Source of the DNA: Dehalococcoidia bacterium
Lineage (GTDB): Bacteria > Chloroflexota > Dehalococcoidia > Dehalococcoidales > RBG-16-60-22
Reading direction: 5' to 3'
Assembly (NCBI GenBank): GCA_030615655.1
Contig: JAUWYU010000113.1
Location: 1-5,432, forward strand
Length of the DNA: 5,432 nt
The notes beneath the pieces were generated by a model. The model did no database searches, was not told the origin of the DNA, and worked only from the letters and a program-made list of their open reading frames with translations. Shown piece by piece: positions 1 to 5,432 of the stretch. Position numbers and translations under genes: made by a program. Within the stretch, counting starts at the first letter, position 1. Every line of letters begins with the position of its first letter.

Positions 1-810
1 CATTTCCTGGGTATTCAGGCTAGGGACGCCGCCGACATGATTGCGGAAGGCTATGATGTCACGGTCAGCTATGATTTCGTGTTCAACGGGGGCTTGATGT
101 TCTCGGCCGGCCGCGACAACCCCGATTCTGTCTGGGCTGACATCAGGGTAAGGCGGGCGGCCGCGCATGCCGTCAACCAGGACCTCCTCATCGAAGGCCT
201 GACCTATGGCTACGGCCAACGGAGCAACCAGGTCTTCATTGAAGCTCAGGCGTACTACAACCCCGATACCGTCGGTTATGATTATGACCGGGATACAGCA
301 CGCGCGCTGATGGCGGACGCTGGCAAAGCCGATGGTTTTACGACCACATGGTACATGCTCGACTTCATGAATCTCGATACTCCGGTAGCCGTCCAGGACA
401 TGCTCCGGGAGATAAATATCACAGTCGAATTTGAACTGGTAAGTATGCCCGTCTTCAACAGCCTGGTGGCCAGTGGCTGGGAAGGAATCGTCTGGGGCGG
501 GGTCTTTGCCGGATCCGCCATGGAACCCTCCGGCCAAATGGTTAACGGAGTCCTCAACGGCAGGACCACCTGGGTAGGCGCCATCCAGCCGGATGAGTTA
601 TACGAGATGGCCTTGGAAGCCGGGGGTTTATTCGATATTGAAAGAAGGGTAGAATTGTACCAGTATATATCCAAGAGCCTGACCGACGATTACTGCCAGA
701 TTGCCTACCTGCCCTATATGCCTGCGATCTCCAGCCGCTCTCCTGTCGTTAAGGACGTTGTGCTTGGTACGACGCTTTATGCATATGCCTTTTCCTGGCT
801 GGACGAGTAG
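1..810 (+). CDS. ABC transporter substrate-binding protein, family 5 (C-terminal part)
   Basis: The reading frame is open from base 1, so the start codon and signal peptide lie outside the window; 269 residues and a TAG stop remain. In Gram-positive or Chloroflexota-like cells this family is a surface lipoprotein that captures peptides or other small solutes and passes them to an OppBC-type channel. Visible family marks are the stretch DIRVRRAAAHAVNQDLLIEG (the usual 'D.RvR.A...A.d...i' block), a following YGYG, YYNPDTVGYDYDRDTARALMADAG matching 'ynp....yd...A..lL..AG' and here split across two lines of the motif, and a C-terminal block near AYLPYMPAISSRSPVVKDV. The full family is usually 500-600 residues, so about half is present. 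The gene converges on the oppBCDF operon and shares its terminator region. It may be that operon's binding protein, transcribed separately, or may belong to another transporter to the left. Family assignment is firm; substrate is unknown. Confidence 0.9.
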   Translation, partial: HFLGIQARDAADMIAEGYDVTVSYDFVFNGGLMFSAGRDNPDSVWADIRVRRAAAHAVNQDLLIEGLTYGYGQRSNQVFIEAQAYYNPDTVGYDYDRDTARALMADAGKADGFTTTWYMLDFMNLDTPVAVQDMLREINITVEFELVSMPVFNSLVASGWEGIVWGGVFAGSAMEPSGQMVNGVLNGRTTWVGAIQPDELYEMALEAGGLFDIERRVELYQYISKSLTDDYCQIAYLPYMPAISSRSPVVKDVVLGTTLYAYAFSWLDE

Positions 811-844
811 GTAATTCGCCGAACAGACTGGAATCAGATAGGTG

Positions 845-884
845 AAAAAAGATACGGGCTGCGGTGGAAGCCGCAGCCCGTATT
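845..884 (-). terminator. Intrinsic terminator of the oppBCDF operon
   Basis: A perfect 13-bp stem (852-864 pairing with 871-883) encloses a 6-nt loop at 865-870. Read on the minus strand, the GC-rich stem is followed directly by six T residues (complement of 845-850), the classic intrinsic terminator form, 26 bp beyond the oppF stop codon. Read on the plus strand the stem is followed only by TTGTATTCC, a weak U-tract, so it probably terminates the binding-protein transcript less efficiently, if at all. Confidence 0.9.
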
Positions 885-909
885 GTATTCCAGTTGTTGT
901 TCTGTATTC

Positions 910-1893
910 CTATACTCTCAGACAGGCTACATAATGTCCGCCGCCGATATCACGCAGGGGTGGTATTTCAACATTGCAATCGCTGGTGGCCAGCTCACAT
1001 CGCGGGTGGAAATGGCAGCCCGGCGGGGGGTTGGCGGGGCTGGGTACCTCACCCTTGAGAACGATACGCTGGCGGATCTTTTCCGCCTTGGGGTCGGGCA
1101 AAGGTATCGCCGAGAGCAGGGCCTGGGTATAGGGGTGCAGGGGATTTTCGTAGAGTTCTTCTGAGCTGGTTAGCTCCATGATACGACCCAGATACATTAC
1201 GGCCACGCGGTCGCTGATGTGCTGCACCACAGCGAGGTCATGAGCTATGAAGAGATAAGTCAGCCCCAGCCCTTCCTGTAATTCTTCGAGCAAGTTAATT
1301 ATCTGAGCCTGAATAGAGACGTCAAGAGCAGAAATAGGTTCGTCGCAGATGACCAGGGAAGGCTGGCAGGCCAGGGCACGCGCAATGCCGATACGCTGGC
1401 GCTGACCGCCGCTGAACTCGTGCGGAACGCGGTCTGTCATCCTGGGGTCCAGGCCGACCATCTTGAAAAGCTCCGATATCATCTCGTCCATCTCTTTTTT
1501 ACTGGCCATATTATGTATCTTCAAAGGGTCCGATATAATGCTGCCGGCTGTCTGCCTCGGGTTGAGGGAGCTATAGGGGTCCTGGAAAATGGCGCCCATA
1601 TTACGGCGTAGCGGCTTAAGCGCTTTATCTCGCATGTGGGAGATATCGGTTCCGCTGAAGCTGATGGTGCCGGAAGTAGGTTTATATAAGCGGAGAATAC
1701 AGCGGCCGGTGGTGGTCTTGCCGCAGCCGCTTTCCCCCACGAGGCCAAGGGTTTCTTTATTCTTTATAAAAAATGAAATATCATCGACAGCTTTAATATC
1801 ACCGACATGGCGCTTCAACAGCCCTCTGTTGATAGGGAAATACATCTTCAGGTTCTGTACTTCTACCATGTGGTCGTTCTTTGCGTCGCTCAT
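910..1893 (-). CDS. oppF: Oligopeptide/dipeptide ABC transporter ATP-binding protein OppF/DppF type
   Basis: Cytoplasmic ATPase subunit, 327 residues, that pairs with OppD to power import through OppBC. All nucleotide-binding elements are visible: Walker A GESGCGKT (residues 53-60), Q-loop FQDP (Gln104), signature SGGQ (161-164), Walker B LVICDE (180-185), D-loop SALD (188-191) and switch His218. The C-terminal oligopeptide-transporter extension ends in four cysteines (293, 299, 306, 324; spacing CX5CX6CX17C). The frame is open upstream to 1977, but the ATG at 1893 is chosen because AGGAGAG lies 5 nt before it and because the extra N-terminal residues lie in the oppD coding region and look like no family sequence. 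That ATG overlaps the oppD stop as ATGA, implying translational coupling. It is the last gene of the operon. Opp versus Dpp naming is arbitrary here, and nickel or glutathione importers share the same architecture. Confidence 0.95.
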   Translation of the reverse strand: MSDAKNDHMVEVQNLKMYFPINRGLLKRHVGDIKAVDDISFFIKNKETLGLVGESGCGKTTTGRCILRLYKPTSGTISFSGTDISHMRDKALKPLRRNMGAIFQDPYSSLNPRQTAGSIISDPLKIHNMASKKEMDEMISELFKMVGLDPRMTDRVPHEFSGGQRQRIGIARALACQPSLVICDEPISALDVSIQAQIINLLEELQEGLGLTYLFIAHDLAVVQHISDRVAVMYLGRIMELTSSEELYENPLHPYTQALLSAIPLPDPKAEKIRQRIVLKGEVPSPANPPPGCHFHPRCELATSDCNVEIPPLRDIGGGHYVACLRV

Positions 1894-2879
1894 TCTTTCT
1901 CTCCTATATCTACAAAACACGCCGTACGATGTTTTTCGCCAACCTGCCTGAGGGCAGGCCAGGGTTCTTCCTGGCATTGCTTGGTCTTATAGGTGCATCT
2001 GGGAAGAAAGGCGCAGGTCGGTGGCATGAAAATAAGGTCGGGCGGCATGCCGTCAATCGGTATCAGTTTTCTACCGCCGCGTTTCTCCCCCAGCCGGGGA
2101 ATACTTCTCATAAGCCCGATGGTATAAGGATGACGGGGATTTTCAAATATTTCCTCGGAAGGACCGGATTCAATGATACGCCCGGCATACATGACGTAAA
2201 TACGCTGGGCATAGCGGGCCACCACGCCCAGGTTATGGGTTACAATAATCAGTGATGTATTCAGGCGGGTGACCAGGTCATTCATAAGCTCCAGAAGCTG
2301 TGCCTGCGTGGTGACGTCCACGGCAGTGGTGGGCTCATCGGCAATGATAAGGGCCGGGTTGCAGGACAACGCCATGGCAATCATCACCCTCTGGCGCATG
2401 CCGCCGCTGAACTGGTGAGGGAAATCATCGATTCGGACGGCAGCTTCTGGGACGCCTACCATACTGAGGAGTTCGATAGCCCTTTCCCTGGCTGACTGGA
2501 TGTCCATGTCGAGGTGTATTTCCAGCGCTTCGGTAAGCTGGCGGCATATGCTTAAGACCGGATTGAGAGAGGTCATGGGTTCCTGGAAAATCATGGCAAT
2601 CTTCCCACCACGAATGGACCTCATTTTCTCGCCCTTGGAGTCATACTGGAGGATGTCCTCGCCATCGAATATGACTCTACCGCTGTCTATCTTGCCTGGA
2701 GTCTGTATTAACTGCATTGCCGACAGGACGCTTACCGATTTACCGCAGCCGCTTTCTCCTACCAGCCCGATAATTTCGCCTTCATCGACGTAATAGGATA
2801 CGCCGTCTACCGCCTTAACCGTGCCGTACTCCGTGTAGAAATTGGTCGTGAGGTTGTCTATCTCTAAAATCGCTGCCAT
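1890..2879 (-). CDS. oppD: Oligopeptide/dipeptide ABC transporter ATP-binding protein OppD/DppD type
   Basis: Second cytoplasmic ATPase of the importer, 329 residues, the usual family length. Walker A is GESGCGKS (41-48), Q-loop FQEP (Gln99), signature SGGM (158-161), Walker B LIIADE (177-182) and switch His215. The D-loop reads TAVD (185-188) instead of the usual TALD, and the residue after the switch histidine is Asn rather than the common Asp; both are mild changes and should not abolish activity. The C-terminal extension contains Cys289, 295, 302 and 321 (CX5CX6CX18C), nearly the same spacing as in the partner OppF. Start ATG at 2879 has GAGGT 9 nt upstream. The gene follows oppC after 35 bp and overlaps oppF by 4 bp. 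SGGM signature and gene order favour the OppD rather than OppF role. Confidence 0.95.
   Translation of the reverse strand: MAAILEIDNLTTNFYTEYGTVKAVDGVSYYVDEGEIIGLVGESGCGKSVSVLSAMQLIQTPGKIDSGRVIFDGEDILQYDSKGEKMRSIRGGKIAMIFQEPMTSLNPVLSICRQLTEALEIHLDMDIQSARERAIELLSMVGVPEAAVRIDDFPHQFSGGMRQRVMIAMALSCNPALIIADEPTTAVDVTTQAQLLELMNDLVTRLNTSLIIVTHNLGVVARYAQRIYVMYAGRIIESGPSEEIFENPRHPYTIGLMRSIPRLGEKRGGRKLIPIDGMPPDLIFMPPTCAFLPRCTYKTKQCQEEPWPALRQVGEKHRTACFVDIGEKE
1899..1905 (-). promoter_or_regulatory. Ribosome binding site setting the oppF start
   Basis: On the minus strand AGGAGAG precedes the ATG at 1893-1891 by 5 nt. It lies inside the end of oppD and argues against the longer open frame beginning at 1977. 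Confidence 0.8.
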
Positions 2880-2914
2880 ATTTTCATTACCTCAATATCA
2901 AAGCCTTTTATCCT

Positions 2915-3826
2915 TTAGATAGCGCCCCTGAGCGTTGGATCAATCGCATCCCTCAGTCCGTCTCCCGCCATGTTGAATCCGAAGACCATCATCATGATAG
3001 CCCCTCCGGGGACTATCGAAAGCAACGGATTCTTTAAGATATAGGCCTGGCCCTCGTTAACCATGGCGCCCCACGAAGGCGTGGGAGGCTCGATGCCGAT
3101 GCCCAGGTAGCTGAGGCCGGCTTCCGCCAGGACTACCATACCCATGGCCATGGTCATGCCGACGAGGAGCGGGGCGAAGGCATTGGGGAAAATCTGCGTC
3201 ACCATCATACGCACGCTGCCCATGCCCATGGCTTTGCCGGCCAGGACGTAGTCGTTTTGCTTGATGTGCAGCGCCTGGCCGCACATCATGCGGCAGGTTG
3301 GAGCTATGGCACCGAAGGCGAGTGCAAATGTTACCACGACTATGCCTCCGCCGACCAGACCGGCGATAAGTAGGATAATTATCAGGCCGGGTAATGCCAT
3401 GAGGGCGTCGGTTATGCGCATAATGAGGGCAAATACCAGGCCGCCGAAATACGCCGCGGACATTCCCATCGCCATGCCGACTATTCCGGAAGAGGTCACG
3501 GCAATGACGCCGATTGTCAGGGAAGTCCTTGTACCGTACACGATGCGGCTGTAAGTATCTCTACCGAGTTCATCAGTCCCCAGGAAGTGTTTCGTACTGA
3601 CTGGAGCGTGTACGTCGCGCAGGTCTGTCTTGAGAGGGTCGTGCGTGGCTATAAACGGAGCGAAAATGGCGCAGATTACCAGGATAACGACGATAATAAG
3701 ACCGATTAAAGATATCTTGCGTCTGACGAAGACCCTGGCTATGCGGCGCCACTCGCTGTGGTGCGGTGGTATGACTGCCTCTCCCACATCAGCAGGCTCT
3801 GTACTATTATTCAAGTTTTCTGCCAT
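2915..3826 (-). CDS. oppC: ABC transporter permease OppC/DppC type
   Basis: Inner-membrane subunit, 303 residues, that forms the translocation channel with OppB. An N-terminal cytoplasmic tail of about 37 residues leads into the first membrane helix (about 38-60). It is followed by the conserved periplasmic block HFLGTDELGRDTYSRI (80-95) and further helices around 103-125, 132-157, 160-182, 217-240 and 270-290. The EAA coupling loop, DYVLAGKAMGMGSVRMMVTQ plus IFPN (192-215), is the contact site for an ATPase subunit, and LSYLGIGIEPPTPSWG near the C-terminus is a family hallmark. Where many relatives have GG..D just before the R..D helix, this protein has GGLVFALIMR, lacking the Asp; the effect is unknown. 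Start ATG at 3826 has the near-perfect TAAGGAGG upstream, whose TAA is also the oppB stop. Confidence 0.95.
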   Translation of the reverse strand: MAENLNNSTEPADVGEAVIPPHHSEWRRIARVFVRRKISLIGLIIVVILVICAIFAPFIATHDPLKTDLRDVHAPVSTKHFLGTDELGRDTYSRIVYGTRTSLTIGVIAVTSSGIVGMAMGMSAAYFGGLVFALIMRITDALMALPGLIIILLIAGLVGGGIVVVTFALAFGAIAPTCRMMCGQALHIKQNDYVLAGKAMGMGSVRMMVTQIFPNAFAPLLVGMTMAMGMVVLAEAGLSYLGIGIEPPTPSWGAMVNEGQAYILKNPLLSIVPGGAIMMMVFGFNMAGDGLRDAIDPTLRGAI

Positions 3827-3832
3827 ATGTAG

Positions 3833-3840
3833 CCTCCTTA
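3833..3840 (-). promoter_or_regulatory. oppC ribosome binding site overlapping the oppB stop codon
   Basis: The minus-strand octamer TAAGGAGG contains the oppB TAA stop and the oppC Shine-Dalgarno, 6 nt before the oppC ATG. A ribosome ending oppB sits on the oppC initiation site, so the two permeases are probably translated in coupled fashion and equal amounts. Confidence 0.85.
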
Positions 3841-4800
3841 GTCATACCTTATCCGCGGGTCAATCCAGGCCCAGGTGATATCAACAACAAGATTGGAGAA
3901 TATCACGATGCCCCCGAACAGCAGGACGCCTGCCTGCACAATCTGGTAGTCCTGGTCGAAAACGCCGCTGACCATTAACCTTCCCATGCCGGGAATAGCG
4001 AAGACGTTTTCTACGATAATGGCACCGCCGAGGATGCCGCCCAGCGTTCCTCCCAGCACGGTAACTATCGGAATCACGGCATTCCTGATTTGATGCCTGA
4101 ACACAATCATTTTCTCGCCTAAACCCTTGGCCCAGGCGGTACGGACGTAGTCCTGCCGCATGACTTCCAGCATACACGAGCGGGTCAGACGACACATACC
4201 CGACATGCCAGCTGCCGAAAGACAGATAACAGGCATAATAATCTGTTTGAAGTGCATCAAGGGGTCATCAAAAGGTGAGGTCCAGCCGCTGGTCGGCAGC
4301 CAGCCCAGCTTGTAAGCAAAGAAGTACATCAAAAGGATACCAAGCCAGAACTGCGGTACAGTGATGCCTATATTTGCCATAAAGGTGATTATCGTGTCCG
4401 TCCGGGTACCCCGCCGCAGGGCGACGATGATACCGAAAAGTACGCCCAGACCGGTACCGATAATCATGCTAATGGCCCCCAGGTAGGCGGTCCGAGGCAT
4501 AACGTTGGCCATAAGGGTAGTAATATCTTCCTGGAGCACGATAGATTTCCCCAGGTCACCACGGAAAATATCACCCAGCCAGTTGATATACTGGACGGGA
4601 ATCGGCCTGTCCAGGCCGAACTTGGCCAGCAGGTATTGATATGTTTCCTCATCGATTGTCTGGGCCGATATGTCATAGCTGGCCATATAAACAATCAGGG
4701 GATCGCCGGGAAGCAAGCGTACGAACAGAAAGACAATCATGGTGACCAGGAGGAGGATGATAAAACCGATTATTACCCTGCGGATAATATAGGCTGTCAA
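3838..4800 (-). CDS. oppB: ABC transporter permease OppB/DppB type
   Basis: Inner-membrane channel subunit, 320 residues, first gene of the operon. It opens with the family-typical MTAYIIRR followed by a hydrophobic helix (about 9-28) and the LPGDP motif (30-34). A periplasmic region with KFGLDRPIPVQYINWL and GDLGKS comes next, then further hydrophobic segments and the EAA coupling loop DYVRTAWAKGLGEKMIVF plus RHQIRN (217-240). ENVFAIPGMGRL and the terminal WIDPRIRYD are strong family marks. The start is TTG: no in-frame ATG exists near this position until Met21, which lies inside the first helix, while AAGGGAGAG stands 5 nt upstream of the TTG. A non-ATG start on the leading gene may lower translation of the whole coupled operon. 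Substrate class cannot be read from the sequence. Confidence 0.95.
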   Translation of the reverse strand: MTAYIIRRVIIGFIILLLVTMIVFLFVRLLPGDPLIVYMASYDISAQTIDEETYQYLLAKFGLDRPIPVQYINWLGDIFRGDLGKSIVLQEDITTLMANVMPRTAYLGAISMIIGTGLGVLFGIIVALRRGTRTDTIITFMANIGITVPQFWLGILLMYFFAYKLGWLPTSGWTSPFDDPLMHFKQIIMPVICLSAAGMSGMCRLTRSCMLEVMRQDYVRTAWAKGLGEKMIVFRHQIRNAVIPIVTVLGGTLGGILGGAIIVENVFAIPGMGRLMVSGVFDQDYQIVQAGVLLFGGIVIFSNLVVDITWAWIDPRIRYD

Positions 4801-4805
4801 GTCTA

Positions 4806-4814
4806 CTCTCCCTT
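4806..4814 (-). promoter_or_regulatory. Ribosome binding site setting the TTG start of oppB
   Basis: Minus-strand AAGGGAGAG lies 5 nt before the TTG at 4800-4798 (7 nt from GGAG). With the conserved N-terminal residues immediately after it, this fixes the unusual start codon. Confidence 0.75.
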
Positions 4815-4819
4815 AAATA

Positions 4820-4870
4820 GCGCTGATTTCACTAAAACGGGCACTAAGCTAATTATTACAGAGTCAGCGC
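4820..4870. repeat. Inverted repeat in the oppB leader
   Basis: GCGCTGA (4820-4826) is the exact reverse complement of TCAGCGC (4864-4870), with 37 nt between. The intervening DNA has a direct repeat CACTAA at 4830-4835 and 4842-4847, 12 bp apart, close to one helical turn. It could be a leader hairpin that ends just before the oppB Shine-Dalgarno or a regulator site; arms of 7 bp with a long loop are weak evidence. Confidence 0.4.
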
Positions 4871-4874
4871 CCTG

Positions 4875-4902
4875 AGTATAAACTATTAATCTTAATATGC
4901 AA
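4875..4902 (-). promoter_or_regulatory. Possible proximal promoter of oppBCDF
   Basis: On the minus strand TTGCAT (4902-4897), a 16-bp spacer and TATACT (4880-4875). The -10 box matches 5 of 6 consensus bases but the -35 only 3 of 6, and such matches are common in AT-rich DNA. It would give a leader of roughly 65 nt. It is weaker than the distal candidate at 5050-5078. Confidence 0.35.
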
Positions 4903-5049
4903 CGCCATGGTCTATATACAACAATCCGTTAACTCATAGGCTCAAGCATTTAAAGCTCGTAAGAGGTTCGCCTGTTATCCTTTCAATAATGCTTTAGTAT
5001 ACTATTATTAAAAGCAAAAATACAAAGTGGATTTTATATAATTTGGGAG

Positions 5050-5078
5050 AGTTTACCATGATTTTCATGATATGTCAA
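5050..5078 (-). promoter_or_regulatory. Distal promoter directed toward oppBCDF
   Basis: Minus-strand TTGACA (5078-5073), a perfect -35 hexamer, then exactly 17 bp and TAAACT (5055-5050), a 4 of 6 match to the -10 consensus. The predicted start is near 5043, leaving a leader of about 240 nt to oppB. The hexamers and spacing are identical to the plus-strand promoter at 5108-5136, which supports both as real. Confidence 0.65.
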
Positions 5079-5098
5079 ACCCCCCGATAAAAACCCCC
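5077..5098. repeat. C-run direct repeat between the divergent promoters
   Basis: AAACCCCC occurs at 5077-5084 and again at 5091-5098, repeating every 14 bp, exactly between the two -35 boxes. The first run has six C residues, the second five. The position suits an operator acting on both promoters, but low-complexity repetition by slippage is an equal explanation. Confidence 0.35.
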
Positions 5099-5107
5099 TA
5101 GGTACAA

Positions 5108-5136
5108 TTGACAGACCTTAAAAATGGTGCTAAACT
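5108..5136 (+). promoter_or_regulatory. Promoter of the 58-residue gene
   Basis: TTGACA (5108-5113), a 17-bp spacer and TAAACT (5131-5136). The predicted start is near 5143, giving a leader of about 58 nt to the GTG at 5201. The in-frame TTG at 5108 is therefore part of the -35 box and not a start codon. Confidence 0.7.
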
Positions 5137-5185
5137 CTGCCCAAACTACATTAGAATTTTTCACCTCAAACTAAAGCAGGTCAGG

Positions 5186-5193
5186 AAAGGAGG
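5186..5193 (+). promoter_or_regulatory. Ribosome binding site setting the GTG start
   Basis: AAAGGAGG, an essentially ideal Shine-Dalgarno, stands 7 nt before the GTG at 5201-5203. It excludes the longer open frame from 5108 as the translated form. Confidence 0.85.
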
Positions 5194-5200
5194 ATATCCA

Positions 5201-5377
5201 GTGACAAATAATGAATACGAGGTCCTCAGTCCCTGGGCAGAGGCTGACCCGATATCCTCAAGGGGGATTTCTCCCCGGGTGGAAAGCCTGGACGGTAAGA
5301 AGATAGGTTTGTACCGCAATGCCAAACGAGCAGCAGAGCCAGTAATGAATGTGGTGCCCACGTATGCCAAGTACTAG
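5201..5377 (+). CDS. Small protein resembling the N-terminus of UGSC-type proteins, possibly truncated
   Basis: A 58-residue frame from GTG to TAG, with a strong promoter and ribosome binding site of its own, so it is very probably expressed. There is no signal peptide, membrane segment or cysteine. Residues about 9-45 contain LSPWAEADPISSRGISPRV, then ESLDGKKIGLYRNAKRAAEP. From memory this matches the opening of UGSC-type proteins, which have a pattern like 'L.P.......SPR...L.GK.IGL..N.K..A....' followed by a larger domain with the U/C-G-S-C motif. That later domain is absent: the frame stops at TAYAK-like residues TYAKY and meets another stop 3 codons on. The frame +2 relative to the gene stays open from about 5347 to the window end but shows nothing I recognise. 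It may be a genuine short stand-alone protein or the remnant of a longer gene. It is transcribed divergently from oppBCDF, from a mirrored promoter. Family assignment is tentative and function unknown. Confidence 0.65.
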   Translation: MTNNEYEVLSPWAEADPISSRGISPRVESLDGKKIGLYRNAKRAAEPVMNVVPTYAKY

Positions 5378-5432
5378 GTGGGAAGCTAGCGTGGATTTAT
5401 AATACGGTCATGCTGGATTTTACAGGCCTGGC
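5378..5432. other. Window end, no supported feature
   Basis: Fifty-five bases after the small gene's stop. No terminator hairpin or ribosome binding site is evident, so whether another gene follows in the same transcript cannot be judged. Confidence 0.4.

Larger units (their letters stand above)
4801..5049 (-). other. AT-rich untranslated leader upstream of oppB
   Basis: About 240 bp with no convincing gene on either strand. If transcription starts from the distal promoter at 5050-5078, this is a long 5' leader. It contains an inverted repeat next to oppB (4820-4870), a possible internal promoter (4875-4902) and an interrupted pairing of TAACAGGC (4977-4970) with GCCT (4941-4938) and GTTA (4933-4930). 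Minus-strand mini-frames of 6 codons (from 4949) and 14 codons (from 4907) lack Shine-Dalgarno sites. I recognise no riboswitch family. Confidence 0.5.
5036..5151. repeat. Imperfect inverted repeat of two divergent promoters
   Basis: The left arm read on the minus strand (5078 to about 5036) and the right arm read on the plus strand (5108 to about 5151) align from the -35 box onward. They share TTGACA, a 17-bp spacer with 10 of 17 identical positions, TAAACTCT, then CCCAAA after one extra G in the right arm, then TTATA against CTACA. The 29-bp centre (5079-5107) is not part of the similarity. The likeness runs beyond the promoter hexamers into the first transcribed bases, which suggests a duplicated, inverted promoter segment. 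Confidence 0.6.

Noticed and set aside
282..674. Antisense open frame of 130 codons within the binding-protein gene
   Set aside because: Shadow of a strongly supported family 5 gene; composition unlike a natural protein and no ribosome site.
1894..1977. Longer oppF start at 1977 adding 28 residues
   Set aside because: The extension lies in oppD coding sequence, resembles no family N-terminus, and a good Shine-Dalgarno precedes the ATG at 1893.
2500..3878. Several plus-strand open frames antisense to oppD, oppC and the oppC-oppB junction
   Set aside because: All lie opposite well-conserved transporter genes, are rich in Met, Ser, Thr and Pro as expected of antisense frames, and show no domain.
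3057..4694. Minus-strand alternative frames inside oppC and oppB
   Set aside because: Arg/His-rich out-of-frame translations of the permease genes.
4772..4800. Promoter-like TTGACA at the oppB start codon
   Set aside because: The bases are the TTG start and the next codon; the best -10 partner (GGTAAT) is poor and lies inside oppB.
5058..5090. Ten-residue leader peptide with GGAGAG 6 nt upstream
   Set aside because: No plausible plus-strand promoter places a transcript start upstream of its ribosome site; TATAAT at 5037-5042 lacks a -35 box and would start transcription at about the Shine-Dalgarno. The GGAGAG is better explained as part of the minus-strand promoter.
5108..5200. Longer form of the small protein starting at TTG 5108
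   Set aside because: That TTG is the first part of a perfect -35 box, and an ideal Shine-Dalgarno marks GTG 5201.
4820..5200. Riboswitch, tRNA or CRISPR array in the large intergenic region
   Set aside because: No conserved aptamer core, no cloverleaf and no regularly spaced repeats beyond short 8-bp and 6-bp pairs.

Overview
The window holds most of one ABC-transporter locus of the oligopeptide/dipeptide/nickel (Opp/Dpp) class, flanked by a separate substrate-binding-protein gene and a short gene of uncertain function. Everything seen is bacterial: Shine-Dalgarno sites, overlapping operon genes, an intrinsic terminator and sigma70-type promoter boxes. Coding DNA is moderately GC-rich and the intergenic stretch at about 4815-5060 is clearly AT-rich. 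The 58-residue protein at the right end and the general style of the locus remind me of uncultured Chloroflexota (Dehalococcoidia-like) genomes. That is recollection-based inference, and the window has no taxonomic marker.

Layout, left to right. (1) 1-810, plus strand: the C-terminal 269 residues of a family 5 extracellular solute-binding protein whose start lies outside the window. (2) 845-884: a strong intrinsic terminator, oriented mainly for the minus-strand operon. (3) 910-4800, minus strand: a compact four-gene operon transcribed right to left in the order oppB (permease, TTG start), oppC (permease), oppD (ATPase), oppF (ATPase). Spacing is tight: the oppC Shine-Dalgarno overlaps the oppB stop codon, oppC and oppD are 35 bp apart, and oppD and oppF overlap by 4 bp (ATGA). 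No binding-protein gene lies inside the operon. (4) 4801-5200: a 400-bp regulatory region without a convincing gene. It carries a divergent pair of promoters with identical hexamers (TTGACA-17-TAAACT on each strand) whose similarity extends past the -10 boxes, making an imperfect inverted repeat. Between them sit two C-runs, and an AT-rich leader of about 240 nt precedes oppB. (5) 5201-5377, plus strand: a 58-residue protein with a GTG start behind an ideal Shine-Dalgarno. It resembles the N-terminal segment of UGSC-type proteins and may be a truncated family member. (6) 5378-5432: no supported feature.

Together, OppB and OppC would form the membrane channel and OppD and OppF the ATP-hydrolysing pair. 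A binding protein, possibly the convergent one at the left, would deliver the substrate. The substrate cannot be deduced from sequence. The core genes look intact and ordinary; the least ordinary part is the mirrored promoter region that links the transporter operon to the small divergent gene.
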